Below, piece after piece: positions 25,953 through 34,218 of a DNA stretch of 41,903 bases. Source of the DNA: Brevundimonas sp. (lineage in GTDB: Bacteria; Pseudomonadota; Alphaproteobacteria; Caulobacterales; Caulobacteraceae); contig NZ_JACESB010000023.1 of assembly GCF_013912005.1 (NCBI RefSeq), positions 1 to 41,903 on the forward strand. The letters are read 5' to 3'. The notes beneath the pieces were generated by a model that saw nothing but the letters and a program-made list of their open reading frames with translations, had not been told where the DNA came from and ran no database searches. The translations under genes and the position numbers were made by a program. Position 1 is the stretch's first letter. Each line of letters starts with the position of its first letter.

Positions 25953-26960
25953 GTGTCCTCCCCCGACGTGATCGTCATCGGCGCCGGCGTGCTCGGCCTG
26001 TGCACCGCGGCCGAGCTTGCCAGCCGCGGCCCTGCGGTGACGGTCGTCGACCCCGGCGGTCCCAACGCCAGTTCGGCGGCGGCGGGAATGCTCGCCCCGG
26101 CGCTGGAATGCCTGTCTGACGCGGCCACCCCGGACCGCGCCGCCCTGCTGCTGCGGGCGCGGGATCTGTGGCCGGACTTCGCCGAGCGGTTCGGTCTGCC
26201 CCTGCACCGGGACGGGGTGGAGTGGCGAGGACCGGATCCCGAGGCGGCGCTGGCCCGGCTCGCCGCCTTCGGCGTCAGCGCGCGGCGGACGCCGGAGGGC
26301 CTGTTCACCCCGGACGACTGGCGGGTCGAGGTCCTTCCGGCCCTGCAGGCGCTCGCCCGCGCGCCGGGCGTGCGGGTCGAGCCGGGGCGGGCGATCCGGC
26401 TCGCCCGGGAGGATCAGACCTGGCGGGTCGCGACGGCGGAGGGCGACATCGGCGCGGCCCCGGTGGTGGTGCTGGCGACCGGCGCGGCGCCGCCCCTGGC
26501 GGGCCTGCCCGGCGCCGTCGCCCGACAGGTCGCGTCCATCGAGCCCTGGCGGGGCCAGCTGACCCCGGTGAAAGGGCCGCCGCCGGCCCGGACGATCCGC
26601 GCGCCGGGCCTCTACGTCGTTCCCGCGGCGGACGGCGCGGTGGTCGGGGCGACGATGGAGCGCGGCCGCCGCGACCTCGCGCCCGACATGGAGGTGTCCC
26701 GGCGTCAGCTGGAAGCCGGCCGCGCCCTCTCCGGCCTGACGGGCGAAGCGGCCTCGCCGCGGGTCGGAATCCGCGGCGGAACCGCTGACGGCCTGCCGCT
26801 GGCGGGCCCGGCGGACGAGACGGGCCTGCACCTGGCCCTGGCGCCGCTGCGCAACGGCTGGCTACTGGGCCCGCTGGTCGCCGCGATTGTCGCCGACGGG
26901 ATCGAGGGCCGCCCGCCGCGCCCCGAGGCCGCGGCCCTCGACCCGCTCAGGTTCGGCTGA
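25953..26960 (+). CDS. FAD-dependent oxidoreductase (DAO/ThiO-like)
   Basis: 335 residues from a GTG start 39 nt after pckG. The Rossmann dinucleotide fold is VIVIGAGVLGLCTAAELASRG with the GxGxxG glycines at 10, 12 and 15, then VTVVDPGGP. SSAAAGMLAPALE is a motif typical of glycine-oxidase/ThiO-type members of the DAO family, and the C-terminus has GIRGGTADGLPLAG and PLRNGWLLGPLVA. It probably oxidises an amino acid or similar amine; thiamine synthesis is possible but no thi genes are nearby. Confidence 0.85.
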   Translation: MSSPDVIVIGAGVLGLCTAAELASRGPAVTVVDPGGPNASSAAAGMLAPALECLSDAATPDRAALLLRARDLWPDFAERFGLPLHRDGVEWRGPDPEAALARLAAFGVSARRTPEGLFTPDDWRVEVLPALQALARAPGVRVEPGRAIRLAREDQTWRVATAEGDIGAAPVVVLATGAAPPLAGLPGAVARQVASIEPWRGQLTPVKGPPPARTIRAPGLYVVPAADGAVVGATMERGRRDLAPDMEVSRRQLEAGRALSGLTGEAASPRVGIRGGTADGLPLAGPADETGLHLALAPLRNGWLLGPLVAAIVADGIEGRPPRPEAAALDPLRFG

Positions 26961-27707
26961 TCAGTCGGCCGGCGGCACGAAGCGGAGATCGATGATCACC
27001 CGCGACCCCTGGGCCGCGCCGTCGACCGTGCGCGGGTTGATCCCGAAGTGCCGCGACAGGCCCTGCGCGGCCCGGCCGAAGCCCATGCCCGCCGGCGTCT
27101 CGCGCACCACGTCGCAGGCCGACACCGAGCCGTTGGCGAGCACCAGGCAGTTCAGCGTCGCCGAGCCGCCCACGCCGCGCGCCAGGGCGCGGTCCGGATA
27201 GGCCCGCATCAGCTGCTCGCCGGTGGGCTGCCGCGCCCAGCTGGGATTGCGGATCACCGCCGCCGGCCGCGGCTCCGGCTCCGGCGTCCGGGCCGGCGGC
27301 GCGTCTTCCACAGGTTTGTCGACGACGGTGGCGAGGCTGACCACCGGCGCGCTTTCCGTGGCGGCGTCGTTGAACACGACCGGCGCCGTCTCGACGGCGC
27401 GCGGGGGCGTTTCAGGGCGATGCACCGGGGCGTTCGCCGCCTTCGGCTCCGCCTGCGCCGGCTTCGGCTCGAGCCGCGGCGGAGTCCAGGTGGTGACCTG
27501 GATCACCGGCCCCTCGACCTTCTGCGGCGGCGCCTCCAGCTCGAAACGCTGGTAGTACAGCGCCGCGCCGACGGCCAGGTGCGCGCCGGCGACCACGCCG
27601 ATGGCGATCCAGGCGTTGCGCGAGAGGCGGGGCTCCCGCCGCTCGTGGAAGTCGATGGGGCTCACCAGTCCGGGGCCGCCTGCGGTTCTGATCATCATGG
27701 CCGTCAT
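26961..27707 (-). CDS. TonB-family energy transducer-like protein
   Basis: 248 residues from the ATG at 27707; ATGs at 27698 and 27695 are equally possible. An N-terminal cytoplasmic tail is followed by one membrane anchor (about 31-50, AWIAIGVVAGAHLAVGAALYY), a Pro/Ala/Glu-rich periplasmic linker (about 55-160) and a TonB C-terminal domain with NCLVLANGSVSACDVV, ETPAGMGFG and IIDLRFVPP. Two Cys in the domain match those in the gene at 1-441 and may form a disulfide. Convergent with the FAD oxidoreductase; divergent from the transglycosylase. Confidence 0.85.
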   Translation of the reverse strand: MTAMMIRTAGGPGLVSPIDFHERREPRLSRNAWIAIGVVAGAHLAVGAALYYQRFELEAPPQKVEGPVIQVTTWTPPRLEPKPAQAEPKAANAPVHRPETPPRAVETAPVVFNDAATESAPVVSLATVVDKPVEDAPPARTPEPEPRPAAVIRNPSWARQPTGEQLMRAYPDRALARGVGGSATLNCLVLANGSVSACDVVRETPAGMGFGRAAQGLSRHFGINPRTVDGAAQGSRVIIDLRFVPPAD

Positions 27708-27812
27708 CCCTGTCACTGTCCCCACAGCGTCCCTGTGGAAGTTGAGCGCTGACGTTACGGCAAGTTTTAGGCGAGCTTCGCCGCGAAATGATCACCGCCC
27801 GGGAGAGCGCCG

Positions 27813-27829
27813 TTAGGCTTCCGTTAACC
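27813..27829 (+). promoter_or_regulatory. Candidate CtrA box upstream of the transglycosylase
   Basis: TTAG-GCTTCCG-TTAACC matches the CtrA consensus TTAA-N7-TTAA at 7 of 8 positions and has the preferred trailing CC. It ends 24 nt before the start codon at 27853. A further GTTAAC lies at 27843-27848, and GANTC sites (27867 and 27884) follow just inside the gene. Confidence 0.55.
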
Positions 27830-27852
27830 AGAGTTCGCCAGCGTTAACGATT

Positions 27853-28650
27853 ATGACCATCGGGTCGATTCCTTCTGCGAACGGAGTCGAGGCGGCCATC
27901 CGGCGCGCCTCGTCGGCCACGGGCGTGGACGCCGACTTCCTCGTGCGGACGGCCCGCCGCGAGAGTGCGATGAACCCGTCGGCGCGGGCGCCCACCTCCT
28001 CGGCCGCGGGGCTGTTCCAGTTCATCGAGCAGACCTGGCTGGCGACGGTGAAGGCGCACGGCGCCAAGCACGGCTACGGCCAGTACGCCGACCTGATCCA
28101 CCGCGGCTCCGACGGGCGCTGGCGCGTCGGCGGCTCGGCCCGCAACGTGGTCCTCGACCTGAGGTTCGATCCCCAGGCGGCCTCGATCATGGCGGCCGAA
28201 CTGACCGCCTCCAACGCCGCCTATCTGAGGGGCCGAACCGGGCGGGAGCCGGGCGCCGGCGACCTGTACGCCGCCCACTTCCTCGGCCCCGCGGGGGCCG
28301 CGCGGCTGATGGAGGCGATGGCGCAGCGGCCCGCCGCCAGCGCGGCCGCCATCTTCCCCGAGGCGGCGGCGGCCAACCGGTCGATCTTCTACCGCGACGG
28401 CCGCCCGGCGACGGTCGCGGAGGTCCACGCCAACCTGCAGCGTTCGGCCGGGGGCGGCGCGCCCGCCGCCGGCTCCCCGCCGGCGGCCGGGCCGCCCGAC
28501 CTGTCCGCCCGGGACCAGATGCTGGCCGCCCGTCTGGACCGGCTGCGCCAGGACCAGAGCCTTCTGGCCCTGCTGCTGGGGCAGGAGGGGGAGGGCGGCC
28601 GGAGCGGCTTCGGCGGCGCCTTCGGACCGGGGAACGCTTCGGACGTCTGA
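27853..28650 (+). CDS. Lytic transglycosylase (SLT-domain) protein
   Basis: 265 residues. The SLT fold has the probable catalytic Glu37 in VRTARRESAMNP, followed by AAGLFQFIEQTWL and a second half with LYAAHFLGPAGAARLM. No signal peptide is visible, so export would need another route, or the protein may act through a secretion or flagellar apparatus. The C-terminal 60 residues are Pro/Ala/Gly-rich then helical. These enzymes cleave the glycan strands of peptidoglycan. A CtrA-type box upstream suggests cell-cycle control. The DUF2336 gene follows after 78 nt. Confidence 0.85.
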   Translation: MTIGSIPSANGVEAAIRRASSATGVDADFLVRTARRESAMNPSARAPTSSAAGLFQFIEQTWLATVKAHGAKHGYGQYADLIHRGSDGRWRVGGSARNVVLDLRFDPQAASIMAAELTASNAAYLRGRTGREPGAGDLYAAHFLGPAGAARLMEAMAQRPAASAAAIFPEAAAANRSIFYRDGRPATVAEVHANLQRSAGGGAPAAGSPPAAGPPDLSARDQMLAARLDRLRQDQSLLALLLGQEGEGGRSGFGGAFGPGNASDV

Positions 28651-28666
28651 CCGAATCCGGTCATGG

Positions 28667-28681
28667 TGAACCGCCCGTTAA
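28667..28681 (+). promoter_or_regulatory. Candidate CtrA box upstream of DUF2336 gene 1
   Basis: TGAA-CCGCCCG-TTAA matches TTAA-N7-TTAA at 7 of 8 positions, ending 47 nt before the start at 28729. The trailing bases are GG rather than CC, so it is weaker than the sites at 27813 and 32445. Confidence 0.4.
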
Positions 28682-28728
28682 GGATGACGGGCGAATGCTG
28701 CGGCGCTGCCGGAAAACGAGCCCGTTCC

Positions 28729-29868
28729 ATGACCGCCTACCGCGCCCGCCTCACCGAGATGGACATCCGTCGCCTGATCAAGGCCGGCGACGACGACGAG
28801 CGGGCGGCCGCGGCCCACAAGCTGTGCCGGAGCATGGACAAGGCGGAGCTCGACGACGCCGGCCGTGACGCCGCCCACAAGATCCTGCGCATGCTGGCGG
28901 AAGACGCTGCGGAGCTGGTGCGCCGGGCCATGGCGGTGACGCTCAAGTCCTCCGACCTGATCCCCCGGGACGTGGCCCGCCGGCTGGCGGCGGACGTCGA
29001 CAGCGTCGCGCTCCCCATCATCAGCTTCTCGCCGGCCTTCACCGACGAGGACCTGATCGAGATCGTCCGCGCCGGATCGGCCGTGCGGCAGACGGCCGTG
29101 GCCAGTCGCCCGTCCGTGGGGCGCGACGTCGCGGCGGCGGTCGCCGAGCTGGCGGCCGAACCGGCGGTGCGCGCCCTGGCCGCGAACGACAACGCCGACA
29201 TCGCCGAGCCGGCGCTGGCGCGGTGCATCGACCGGTTCGGCGCCTCGCCCGAGGTGGTGGCGGCGCTCGCCTACCGGCAGGCCCTGCCGCTGTCGGTCAC
29301 CGAGCGTCTGATCGAGCTGGCTTCGGACTCCGTCCGCGAGCACCTCGTCACCCGCCACGCGGTGGCTCCCGAGACGGCGATCCGGCTGGCCGCTTCGGCC
29401 CGCGAGCGCGCCACGGTCGACCTGGTGGACCAGGCCTCCAGCCACGCCGACATCGGACAGTTCGTGGCGACCCTGAACGCCCGCCGGGCCCTCACGGCCT
29501 CGCTTCTGCTGCGCGCGCTCGCCCGCGGTCAGATGACCCTGTTCGAGCATGGGGTCGCGGAGCTGGCCGGCGCCCCGCACCAGCGGGCCTGGCTGATGAT
29601 CCACGACGCCGGGCCGCTGGGCCTGAAGGCCATCTACGACCGGGCGGGGCTGCCGCCGCGCCTGTTCCACGCCTTCCGGGCCGGGGTCGACACCTGGCGC
29701 GCCCTGCAGGCCGAAGGGGCGGACACCTCGGCCGACGGCTTCCGTCAGCAGATGCTGGAGCGCTTCCTGAGCCAGAGGCCGAATGTGGGCCGGGAGGATC
29801 TGGCCTATCTGATGGAGCGACTGGATCGCCGGCCGGCCGACCGTTCCGAGGTGAACGTCGCCGCCTGA
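28729..29868 (+). CDS. DUF2336 protein 1
   Basis: 379 residues from MTAYRARLTEMD; an earlier in-frame ATG (28663) lies inside the CtrA-like region and is less likely. The central 250 residues are all-helical with the DUF2336 pattern PRDVARRLAADVDSVALPIISFSPAFTDEDLIEI, an A-x-R-P motif (AVASRPSVGRDVAAAV) and a repeated helix layout suggesting an alpha-solenoid (HEAT-like). No catalytic motif is visible. The function is unknown; a scaffold for protein contacts is my inference. A paralogue lies at 31259-32389, with an Hpt gene and NAD kinase between them. Confidence 0.85.
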   Translation: MTAYRARLTEMDIRRLIKAGDDDERAAAAHKLCRSMDKAELDDAGRDAAHKILRMLAEDAAELVRRAMAVTLKSSDLIPRDVARRLAADVDSVALPIISFSPAFTDEDLIEIVRAGSAVRQTAVASRPSVGRDVAAAVAELAAEPAVRALAANDNADIAEPALARCIDRFGASPEVVAALAYRQALPLSVTERLIELASDSVREHLVTRHAVAPETAIRLAASARERATVDLVDQASSHADIGQFVATLNARRALTASLLLRALARGQMTLFEHGVAELAGAPHQRAWLMIHDAGPLGLKAIYDRAGLPPRLFHAFRAGVDTWRALQAEGADTSADGFRQQMLERFLSQRPNVGREDLAYLMERLDRRPADRSEVNVAA

Positions 29869-29906
29869 ACGTGCGGGAGGCTCCGGCGCGATCGCGCCGG
29901 CGGCGG

Positions 29907-30383
29907 TCAGGCCAGGTGGTCGGCGACGCGAGCTTCGAGGGTTTCCGCGAGGACGCGGCCCGTCGGGTGATCGTCGGTCTGGATCTGGTCGCGGACCACG
30001 GCCTTGATGGCGTCGACATGGGCGTCGATCAGCACCAGCGGCGCGGCCATGCGCTTGGCCGGCTCATCCATCATCTTGCACAGCGACGCCGCGAGGCGGG
30101 TGACCAGCGGATACTGGTAGGTCGTGCCCAGTCCCTTCAGGTCGTGCGCCCGGAAGTACAGGGCCTCCGCCGTCTGCTCGTCGTAGCCGCGGGTGCGGAT
30201 GTCCGCCTGCGCCTTGTCCAGCTTCTCGATCTCGTCCTGCAGCCACTGGCCGAACTGGGCCGACATCGCCTTCAGGGCTTCCTCGGCCTTGGCGATGGCG
30301 CCGGCGTCGATGCCGCCGAACCCGCCGCCGACCTTGAGGCGCAGGGTGTTGGGCGGACGGATGACCTGGGCCGAATTGCTCAC
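29907..30383 (-). CDS. Orphan Hpt-domain phosphotransfer protein
   Basis: 158 residues. The Hpt motif is YFRAHDLKGLGTTYQYP with phospho-accepting His80, followed by LVTRLAASLCKMMDE, a four-helix-bundle layout. Residues 1-60 hold a Gly-rich patch (KVGGGFGGIDAG) and a helix. Hpt proteins relay phosphate between hybrid kinases and response regulators; none is encoded nearby, so partners are elsewhere. It converges on DUF2336 gene 1 (38-nt gap) and lies downstream of NAD kinase on the same strand. Confidence 0.85.
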   Translation of the reverse strand: MSNSAQVIRPPNTLRLKVGGGFGGIDAGAIAKAEEALKAMSAQFGQWLQDEIEKLDKAQADIRTRGYDEQTAEALYFRAHDLKGLGTTYQYPLVTRLAASLCKMMDEPAKRMAAPLVLIDAHVDAIKAVVRDQIQTDDHPTGRVLAETLEARVADHLA

Positions 30384-30450
30384 GGAGGGCTCCCCAAACT
30401 GAACCGGACCAGTCTGTCACGGGCGACCTTAAGAACCGGTGCACGCAGCC

Positions 30451-31227
30451 TCAGGCGGCGAACTGCTCCGCCAGCACCCGTTCCTCGAACGAGCGGTCCG
30501 CGTCGAACAGCATGGTCAGGGCGATGTCGCGCCGCTCCCGCACCTCGACCCGGACCACCCGGCGCACCTCGAAGCTGTCGGCGGTGGCGCTGACCGGCCG
30601 CTTGTCGGCCTCGAGCACCTCGAAGCAGACCTTCGCCTCGTGCGGCAGAAGGGCGCCGCGCCAGCGCCGCGGCCGGAAGGCGCTGATCGGCGTCAGCGCC
30701 AGAACCCGGGAATCGAGGGGGATGATCGGCCCGTGCGCCGACAGGTTGTAGGCGGTCGATCCCGCCGCCGTCGCGACCAGGCAGCCGTCGCAGGACAGCT
30801 CCTCCAGCCGCACCCGCCCGTCGACGCTGATCCTCAGCTTGGCGCTCTGGCGCGTCTGGCGCAGCAGGGAGACCTCGTTGATGGCCAGGCCGCTCTGCAC
30901 CTGTCCGCTCTCGGTCCAGGCGTCCATCTGCAGCGGATGGATGACCGTTCGCCCGGCGCCGGCGATGCGCTGCGGCAGGTCGTCCTCGCTGTAGTCGTTC
31001 ATCAGGAATCCGACCGAACCCCGGTTCATCCCGAACACCGGCGTGCCGCGGTTCATGACGGTGTGCAGCGTTTCGAGCATGAACCCGTCGCCCCCCAGCG
31101 CCACGATGACGTCCGCCTCTTCAGGCGGTGCGGAGCCGTAGCGGCTGGCAAGGCGGGCGCGAGCCTCCTGCGCCTCGGGGCGGTCGGAAGCTGAGAAGGC
31201 GAGACGCGGGGGGCGGGGCTGGTTCAC
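30451..31227 (-). CDS. nadK: NAD kinase
   Basis: 258 residues from a GTG ([11 protein letters not shown]). The kinase motif is ALGGDGFML with Gly45-Gly46-Asp47-Gly48, followed by [10 protein letters not shown], the NE pair in AINEVSLLR and the [22 protein letters not shown] block. It phosphorylates NAD to NADP. The size matches short proteobacterial NAD kinases. In-frame sequence upstream reaches into the DUF2336 gene but is low-complexity; the start is supported by conserved sequence rather than by a strong ribosome-binding site. It lies 31 nt downstream of DUF2336 gene 2, so it is probably its operon partner. Confidence 0.92.
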   Translation of the reverse strand: MNQPRPPRLAFSASDRPEAQEARARLASRYGSAPPEEADVIVALGGDGFMLETLHTVMNRGTPVFGMNRGSVGFLMNDYSEDDLPQRIAGAGRTVIHPLQMDAWTESGQVQSGLAINEVSLLRQTRQSAKLRISVDGRVRLEELSCDGCLVATAAGSTAYNLSAHGPIIPLDSRVLALTPISAFRPRRWRGALLPHEAKVCFEVLEADKRPVSATADSFEVRRVVRVEVRERRDIALTMLFDADRSFEERVLAEQFAA

Positions 31228-31258
31228 ACCGGCAGGCAAGCCGAGCCCGTCCGCGGAG

Positions 31259-32389
31259 TCAAACCGCAGCCCGGGCCTCGGCCGCCGGTTCGGGCAGGAG
31301 GGCGCGGAACGCCCGCTGCGCCGAGGTGGCGGAAATGCCGCCGCGGAGCCAGACCGCGGCGCCTTCGTCACCCGGCAGCCCGTGGTTCATGCGCCGAAGC
31401 TCCGCCAGCAGGCCGGGAAAGACCGCCCGGTCGATGCCGACCGCGGCGCAGGCGTAGTAGAGCGCTTCCGGCGACGGGGCCGCGAGGGCGGCCCGCACCT
31501 GCGCGACGGTGAAGCCGCCCAGCAGCGCGAGGGCGTGGACCGCCAGGCTCATCCGCTTCTCGCGGGTCGCCCGGACCACGACCGCCGGGCGCAGCTGCCC
31601 CGCCGCGTGGAGCTTGGCGGCCAGCCGGCGCTCCATCTCCTCCCGCTCCGGCGTTTCCGCGTAGTCTGCGGCGGCGGGCCGCATGACCCCCTGGACCGCG
31701 TCGTACACCGCCGCGCCGAGTTTCTGCTCGTCGACCTCGAACCGGGCGACGATCGACTGCCGCAGGGCGTCTCCCAGCCAGTGGTACATCTCGCGGGCCA
31801 GCGCTTCGGTCAGGCGCGGATGGCGGATCAGCGGCCCCCGCAGGGCTGCGATCCGCCGGGAGTGTTCGACCAGCCGGCGCAATCCGTCGCCGCTGATCTC
31901 GGCGGTCCGGTTGGTGGCCAGCGCCGCCAGCACGGCCGGGGCGCCGCGGTCGATCACGGCGTCGGCCACCCGGCCGCTCAGCCGGGGGCGGCGGGCCACG
32001 GCGATCTGGTGATCGAGGGACGCCTCGATCAGCACCCGGAGCAGGTCCTCGTCGCCCAGGACCGGACTCGCCAGCAGGATCGGCCGGGCGATCTCGATCT
32101 CGTCGAGGGCGAGGATGTTCACGAGCGCGCGCGGCGCCCAGTCTGCGTCGGCGAGCCGTTCCGCCAGCGCGCGCCGCACCTCGCGTTCGGCCTGCCTGGC
32201 CAGGGTGAGGAAAATCTCCCCAAGCACCGGCGAGAGCTCGCCCGCCGGCGGACTGGCGTCGCACAGCGCCATGACGCCCAGCAGGAGCCGCTGGCGGGCG
32301 TCCGGGCTGGGGTTGCGGGCGAGGGTCAATAGCTCGCTGGCGGAGGCCGGCTCGCGGCTTGCGAGAGGAAGCTGGACGAGGACGGTCAC
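31259..32389 (-). CDS. DUF2336 protein 2
   Basis: 376 residues. The DUF2336 region is strong: [63 protein letters not shown] and [20 protein letters not shown], an all-helical repeat layout. The C-terminal 130 residues form a separate helical region. No catalytic residue is apparent. It is the first gene of a unit with nadK and starts 56 nt from a CtrA-type box. Its sequence is well diverged from the paralogue at 28729, so this is not a recent duplication. Confidence 0.87.
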   Translation of the reverse strand: MTVLVQLPLASREPASASELLTLARNPSPDARQRLLLGVMALCDASPPAGELSPVLGEIFLTLARQAEREVRRALAERLADADWAPRALVNILALDEIEIARPILLASPVLGDEDLLRVLIEASLDHQIAVARRPRLSGRVADAVIDRGAPAVLAALATNRTAEISGDGLRRLVEHSRRIAALRGPLIRHPRLTEALAREMYHWLGDALRQSIVARFEVDEQKLGAAVYDAVQGVMRPAAADYAETPEREEMERRLAAKLHAAGQLRPAVVVRATREKRMSLAVHALALLGGFTVAQVRAALAAPSPEALYYACAAVGIDRAVFPGLLAELRRMNHGLPGDEGAAVWLRGGISATSAQRAFRALLPEPAAEARAAV

Positions 32390-32444
32390 GAACGTCTCCG
32401 GCGCGCCGGCTGCATGCGGCGAACCGGACCTTAGCCGCAGGGAC

Positions 32445-32461
32445 CTAAGACAGGGTTAACC
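32445..32461. promoter_or_regulatory. Candidate CtrA box between DUF2336 gene 2 and the aldolase
   Basis: CTAA-GACAGGG-TTAACC matches TTAA-N7-TTAA at 7 of 8 positions, with trailing CC. It lies in the 139-nt divergent spacer, 56 nt from the DUF2336/nadK unit and 68 nt from the aldolase gene. Either or both could be controlled. Confidence 0.55.
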
Positions 32462-32528
32462 GAACCTGAATCTTGACGGGGGCTCGCGTCGGCGCGAGCG
32501 TGCGCCGGAACATAAGGAGGACGCTGCG

Positions 32529-33293
32529 ATGGCGGACGGGGCGATCACTTCCCTGAAGTCCCGGGTTTCGGAGACGGAGTGGCAGACGCGGGTCGAGCTT
32601 GCAGCCCTCTACCGGCTGGTCGCCCTGCACGGGTGGGACGACATGATCTTCACCCACATCTCGGCGCGCGTGCCCGGGCCGGAGACCCACTTCCTCATCA
32701 ACCCGTACGGCTACTACTTCGAGGAGATCACCGCCTCCTCGCTGATCAAGGTCGATCTGGACGGCAACATCGTCCAGGAGACCACCGACTTCATCAATCC
32801 GGCCGGCTTCACCATCCATTCCGCCATCCACGGCGCGCGCGAGGATGCGCATTTCGTCATCCACCTGCACACGGTGGCCGGGGTGGGCGTGGCGGCGCAG
32901 AAGGAGGGGCTGCTGCCGATCGGCCAGAACGCCTGCCTGCTGCAGCACCAGGTCGCGTACCACGGCTACGAAGGCCTTGCGCTGAACCATGACGAGCGTG
33001 AGCGGCTGGTGGCGGATCTCGGTGACAAGCCGCTGATGCTCCTTCGCAACCACGGCACCCTGGCCGTCGGCCGGACGGCGGCCCAGGCGTGGGTGGGGAT
33101 GTTCTTCCTCGAGCGGGCCTGCGCCCAGCAGATCGCCGCCCTGTCCGGCGGTCGGGAGCACGTGCTGTTCGCCCCCGAGGCGGCCCAGGAGGAGACCCGC
33201 CAGCAGGGCGGCGGGGTCGGCTTCGTCTCGGCCCTCGCCTGGCCGGGGGCGCTCCGGATGCTGGATCGCAAGTCGCCGGGCTACGACGTGTGA
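32529..33293 (+). CDS. Class II aldolase/adducin-family protein
   Basis: 254 residues with AAGGAGG 8 nt before the ATG. The fold is that of L-fuculose-phosphate aldolase/adducin heads: FTHISARVPGPETHFLINP, FIHxAIHGAREDAHFVIHLHT with metal-ligand candidates His112 and His114, and LLRNHGTLAVGRT with His175. Residues with a clear catalytic Glu are not obvious, and many alphaproteobacterial members have no known substrate. Its stop overlaps the start of the next gene as GTGA, so the two are translated together. Confidence 0.85.
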   Translation: MADGAITSLKSRVSETEWQTRVELAALYRLVALHGWDDMIFTHISARVPGPETHFLINPYGYYFEEITASSLIKVDLDGNIVQETTDFINPAGFTIHSAIHGAREDAHFVIHLHTVAGVGVAAQKEGLLPIGQNACLLQHQVAYHGYEGLALNHDERERLVADLGDKPLMLLRNHGTLAVGRTAAQAWVGMFFLERACAQQIAALSGGREHVLFAPEAAQEETRQQGGGVGFVSALAWPGALRMLDRKSPGYDV

Positions 33294-34072
33294 ACCCGGG
33301 CGGCGGCCTGCTTCTGGTCCTGGCCGCCGGCGCGATCGCCCTGCCGGCCGAGGCGGGGGCGTGGCCGCAGCGGAAGGGCAAGGGGCAGGTCATCCTCAAG
33401 TTCGAGGACATGCGAGCGGCCGAGGGTTTCGATCCCGCCGGGGACCTTGCGCCCCTGCCGGCGGAACGCCGGGACCGCGTCCTCGGCGTCTTCGCCGAAT
33501 ACGGGCTGACGGACCGGGCGACCCTGGTGGTCAAGGGGGACTGGCAGTCCGGCGAGGACGCCTTCGTCGACTACGAGGGCCGGGGGCCGCTGGAGGTCGG
33601 CGTCAACTGGGCGCTCTGGCGGGACGACCGCACCACGGTGGCGCTGTACGGCGCGGTCGCCGCGGGCGGGGAGGGGCGCAACGCCGGCTATGCGGCGCCG
33701 GGCCAGGGCGAGCGGGACTGGGAGGTGCGGGCGTCCGTCGGCCATGCCTTTCCCGGGCCGCGCGACCGTCCCGGCGGCTTCGCCGGCGGGTTCGTCGAGC
33801 TGCAGGCCGCGCGGCGGGTGCGGGAGGGCCTGGCCGACGAGGTCCGCGTTGACGCCACCGCCGGGGCGCACTTCGGCGACGACTGGATGGTGCTGGTGCA
33901 GGCCTTCGGCGGGCGGGCCGACGACGACGGGCCGCGCTGGCTCTCGATGGAGGCCTCCGCCGTCCGGCGGTTCGGCGACTGGAGCCTGCAGGCCGGCTGG
34001 CGCGAGACGGTGAGCGGCCGCGAAACGCCGCGTTCCTCCGGTCCGGTGATCGCCCTCTGGCGGCGGTTCTGA
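33290..34072 (+). CDS. Probable outer-membrane beta-barrel protein, unknown function
   Basis: 260 residues from a GTG overlapping the aldolase stop. The first 24 residues look like a signal peptide (GLLLVLAAGAIALPAEAGA). The rest alternates polar and hydrophobic residues in short strands (ATLVVKGDW, RTTVALYGAVAAG, DWMVLVQAFGG, WSLQAGWRETV) and ends in Phe (ALWRRF), the C-terminal signal of BAM-inserted barrels. I do not recognise a specific family. Coupling to a cytoplasmic aldolase-like protein is odd and may reflect a shared regulon rather than a shared complex. Confidence 0.7.
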   Translation: MNPGGGLLLVLAAGAIALPAEAGAWPQRKGKGQVILKFEDMRAAEGFDPAGDLAPLPAERRDRVLGVFAEYGLTDRATLVVKGDWQSGEDAFVDYEGRGPLEVGVNWALWRDDRTTVALYGAVAAGGEGRNAGYAAPGQGERDWEVRASVGHAFPGPRDRPGGFAGGFVELQAARRVREGLADEVRVDATAGAHFGDDWMVLVQAFGGRADDDGPRWLSMEASAVRRFGDWSLQAGWRETVSGRETPRSSGPVIALWRRF

Positions 34073-34218
34073 CGCCGCGATCCGCGGCCAACCTCCGGTC
34101 GTACATTTGCGACCATGGCGGCGACGGAAACCGGAACCGCATCCGTTACATGAACTTGAGTTGCGCCGCCGGCGGAAGCCGCTAAGCCGGCTCGTCCCCC
34201 GTCCGGAGTGCCTTCCGC

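Noticed and set aside
23826-26831. About 1000-codon open frame on the minus strand opposite pckG and the FAD oxidoreductase
   Set aside because: It is the antisense of strongly conserved genes, has His/Arg/Gly-biased composition and no recognisable domain; long antisense frames are expected at this GC content.
27824-27848. TTAA-N16-TTAA as a full CtrA site
   Set aside because: CtrA needs a 7-bp spacer; the site at 27813-27829 has it, so the downstream GTTAAC is at most a half-site.
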